From Solobacterium sp. UBA1789 (lineage in GTDB: Bacteria > Bacillota_I > Bacilli_A > Erysipelotrichales > Erysipelotrichaceae), in assembly GCA_002314515.1 (NCBI GenBank), contig DCGB01000103.1:1-6586 (forward strand): 6,586 nt of DNA, given 5' to 3'. Positions 5,180-6,586 of the stretch are shown here, one piece after another. The notes under the pieces were generated by a model. The model saw only the letters and a list, made by a program, of their open reading frames with translations, made no database searches and had not been told where the DNA came from. The position numbers and the translations under genes are program-made. Within the stretch, counting starts at the first letter, position 1. Each line of letters starts with the position of its first letter.

Positions 5180-5833
5180 ATGAAACAGTATACCGGTAAA
5201 TCATTAGAAGAAATATTAAATAATATTGCTGAAACTCAGGAAGTTGAAGTAAGTGATATTACATATCGAATTCTTGAAGAAAAAACAGGCCACCTTTTCC
5301 ATATTGGTGATTCTGTTACAATTGAAGCTTATACCGACAAGGATGTTAAGGAATTTATTTTCGACTATCTAGGTGCTTATTTTACCGAACTCAATCAGGG
5401 CGTTTCCATTGAGATCGTTGTTGAAGAAAATCAGCGTAAAGACGACAAGCGTGATAATCTCTTCCGGGTTATTCTGGATGCTGAAAACAATGCCATTATT
5501 ATTGGCAAAAACGGTCAGACACTGAGAGCTATTTCAACAGTTTTAAAGGCTGCTGTCAACGCAACTTTCAAACATCGCATTAATGTTGTAATTGATGTCA
5601 ACCACTATAAGGAAGACCGCTATCGCAAGGTAAAGTCCATTGCCCAAAGAGTTGCCAGAGAAGTACTAAAGAGTCATGTTGATGCCGAATTGGATCCAAT
5701 GCCAAATGATGAGCGTAAGGTTATCCATCAGTATCTTCAGGAAATGAAGGGCATTCAGACTACTTCAATTGGCGAAGGCACCAAACGTCATCTGGTTATC
5801 AAATATGTAAAAGATGAAGAGAATGCTGAATAG
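5180..5833 (+). CDS. jag: Jag/KhpB RNA-binding protein (Jag_N-KH-R3H)
   Basis: This 217-residue cytoplasmic RNA-binding protein has three domains in order. The Jag_N domain (about 1-51) begins with KQYTGKSLEEILNNIAE. A KH domain (about 75-142) has the RNA-gripping loop GKNG at 109-112 followed by QTLRAI. An R3H domain (about 155-210) has ERKVIH with the defining Arg179 and His183, and TTSIGEGTKRHLVIKY. In Firmicutes, Jag/KhpB works with KhpA and affects cell elongation and small-RNA or mRNA control; its gene regularly follows yidC, as here. AGGAG (5169-5173) overlaps the yidC stop with 6-nt spacing to ATG 5180. The length is typical with a short linker. Its stop codon lies in the loop of the operon terminator. 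Confidence 0.95.
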   Translation: MKQYTGKSLEEILNNIAETQEVEVSDITYRILEEKTGHLFHIGDSVTIEAYTDKDVKEFIFDYLGAYFTELNQGVSIEIVVEENQRKDDKRDNLFRVILDAENNAIIIGKNGQTLRAISTVLKAAVNATFKHRINVVIDVNHYKEDRYRKVKSIAQRVAREVLKSHVDAELDPMPNDERKVIHQYLQEMKGIQTTSIGEGTKRHLVIKYVKDEENAE

Positions 5834-5845
5834 GCATTCTTTTTT
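5817..5845 (+). terminator. Intrinsic terminator of the rpmH-rnpA-yidC-jag operon
   Basis: AGAATGC (5820-5826) and GCATTCT (5834-5840) form a perfect 7-bp stem, extendable to 10 bp with one G-U by pairing 5817-5819 with 5841-5843. The 7-nt loop includes the jag TAG stop (5831-5833), and a run of T follows (5840-5845). Form and position are those of a Rho-independent terminator that overlaps the last codons of jag. Confidence 0.88.
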
Positions 5846-5846
5846 A

Positions 5847-5875
5847 TTGAAGTAATGCAGACATTTGAGTAAGAT
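5847..5875 (+). promoter_or_regulatory. Candidate promoter of the MATE gene
   Basis: TTGAAG (5847-5852) and TAAGAT (5870-5875) are separated by 17 bp and each matches four of six consensus positions. The predicted start site, about 5882, coincides with the first ATG. A promoter is needed here because the jag operon ends at the terminator just upstream, but these matches are modest. Confidence 0.4.
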
Positions 5876-5881
5876 AGTAAC

Positions 5882-6586
5882 ATGGTCCTAAGTTATTTTA
5901 AGGAAATGCTGGCGGATAAGGCATTTAGAAATTCTTTTATGGTTCTGGCAATTCCGGCAATGCTGCAGCAGCTGATTGTTGCCAGTGTCAACCTTGTTGA
6001 TAATATTATGGTATCCCGTCTGGGCGATGTCTTCCTTAGTGGTGTTTCCTGTGCCAATCGTTATTATTCAATTGCCCAGTTTGCCACCAATGCCCTGGTT
6101 GCTTCCAGTGTTATTTTCCTGGCACAGTACTATGGTGCGGAAAATCAGACCAAGATGAAAGAATCTTTTCGTTTTTCACTTAGCAGTTCTTTTTCTTTAA
6201 TCACTGTTTTCTTTGTTTTGGCCTATCTTTTTCCTGAAAATATCATTTCTTTTATTATTAATGACGCTTCGATTATTGAAGCTGGTGCAGCTTATTTGCG
6301 GATAGCAAGTTTTTCATATCTGCCAATTGCCATAATATTGAGTATTTCATCCTGCTTAAGGGCAATAGGTGAAAATCGTTTGCCTTTATTTGTTTCGATG
6401 ACCAGCATCTTATTAAACTGTTTGCTGGATTATTTGCTGATTTTTGGCAAATTAGGTCTGCCAGCCATGGGTGTTGAGGGTGCAGCTTTGGCAACTTTAC
6501 TGGCCCGTCTTATTGAAATGTCTATTTACTTATGTGTTTTAGCCAAACTGGATATTCCTTTTAAGACCAGGATTATTGATGTTTTC
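5882..6586 (+). CDS. MATE-family multidrug/toxin efflux transporter (N-terminal part)
   Basis: The reading frame is open from ATG 5882 to the window end: 235 codons of what should be about 440-460. The protein is highly hydrophobic with the MATE pattern. A short cytoplasmic N-terminus (KEMLADKAFRNSFMVLAIP) leads into TM1 with AIPAMLQQLIVASVNLVDNIMVSRLGD (23-49), the classic P...N..D.....LG segment. Further membrane segments lie at about 57-84, 97-117, 136-156, 165-185 and 195-220, including SSCLRAIGENRLPLFVSM and NCLLDYLLIFG, with GVEGAALATLLAR near 199-211. These are family hallmarks of Na+- or H+-driven drug exporters. No good Shine-Dalgarno precedes ATG 5882, and an in-frame TAA at 5870 limits upstream extension. 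ATG 5906 has AAGGA only 1 nt away, so the exact start is uncertain. Substrate cannot be told. Confidence 0.92.
   Translation, partial: MVLSYFKEMLADKAFRNSFMVLAIPAMLQQLIVASVNLVDNIMVSRLGDVFLSGVSCANRYYSIAQFATNALVASSVIFLAQYYGAENQTKMKESFRFSLSSSFSLITVFFVLAYLFPENIISFIINDASIIEAGAAYLRIASFSYLPIAIILSISSCLRAIGENRLPLFVSMTSILLNCLLDYLLIFGKLGLPAMGVEGAALATLLARLIEMSIYLCVLAKLDIPFKTRIIDVF

Noticed and set aside
50..5833. Use of TGA as a Trp codon (Mollicute code)
   Set aside because: Every gene reads full length with Trp as TGG and no internal TGA; stops are TAA or TAG.
1..6586. CRISPR arrays, insertion sequences, phage genes or riboswitches
   Set aside because: No regularly spaced repeats, transposase or integrase motifs, phage structural genes or leader long enough for a known riboswitch were seen.

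Overview
The window is a gene-dense, AT-rich chromosomal segment that looks like a low-GC Firmicute. Trp is encoded by TGG and no TGA is read through, so the standard code applies and Mycoplasma-type Mollicutes are excluded. The rpmH-rnpA-yidC-jag cluster, the XRE regulator and the overall style suggest a gut Erysipelotrichia-like bacterium. That placement is an inference from gene content and codon use, not a database result.

Left block, minus strand (1-1768): a CYTH-domain (triphosphate tunnel) protein is followed 21 nt later by a MalY/PatB-type PLP C-S lyase. Twelve nt beyond that stop codon begins the 5' half of a class II tRNA, best read as tRNA-Ser(CGA), which is cut by the window edge. 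A hairpin spans the lyase stop codon.

Middle block, plus strand (1805-3728): only 36 bp separate the CYTH gene from a divergent membrane protein with the fold of a glucose-superfamily PTS EIIC-EIIB. By eye, all three of its hallmark sites are changed: the His-His pair, the TE of the GITEPIEF-type motif, and the phosphorylated Cys of EIIB, which is Ser. Its last codons overlap the start of a small XRE-family DNA-binding protein, so the two are probably translated together. A degenerate permease tied to a regulator is the most intriguing feature here and could be a membrane sensor-regulator pair.

Right block, plus strand (3729-5845): a near-consensus sigma-A promoter, with a 13-bp palindrome lying over its -35 box, drives rpmH (L34), rnpA (RNase P protein), yidC (membrane insertase lipoprotein) and jag/khpB (KH-R3H RNA-binding protein). 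A hairpin with a U-rich tail between rpmH and rnpA probably reduces read-through into rnpA. A strong terminator whose loop contains the jag stop codon ends the operon. dnaA is not upstream of rpmH and mnmE is not downstream of jag, unlike the common Firmicute arrangement around the origin.

Right edge (5882-6586): the first 235 codons of a MATE-family efflux transporter, running out of the window.
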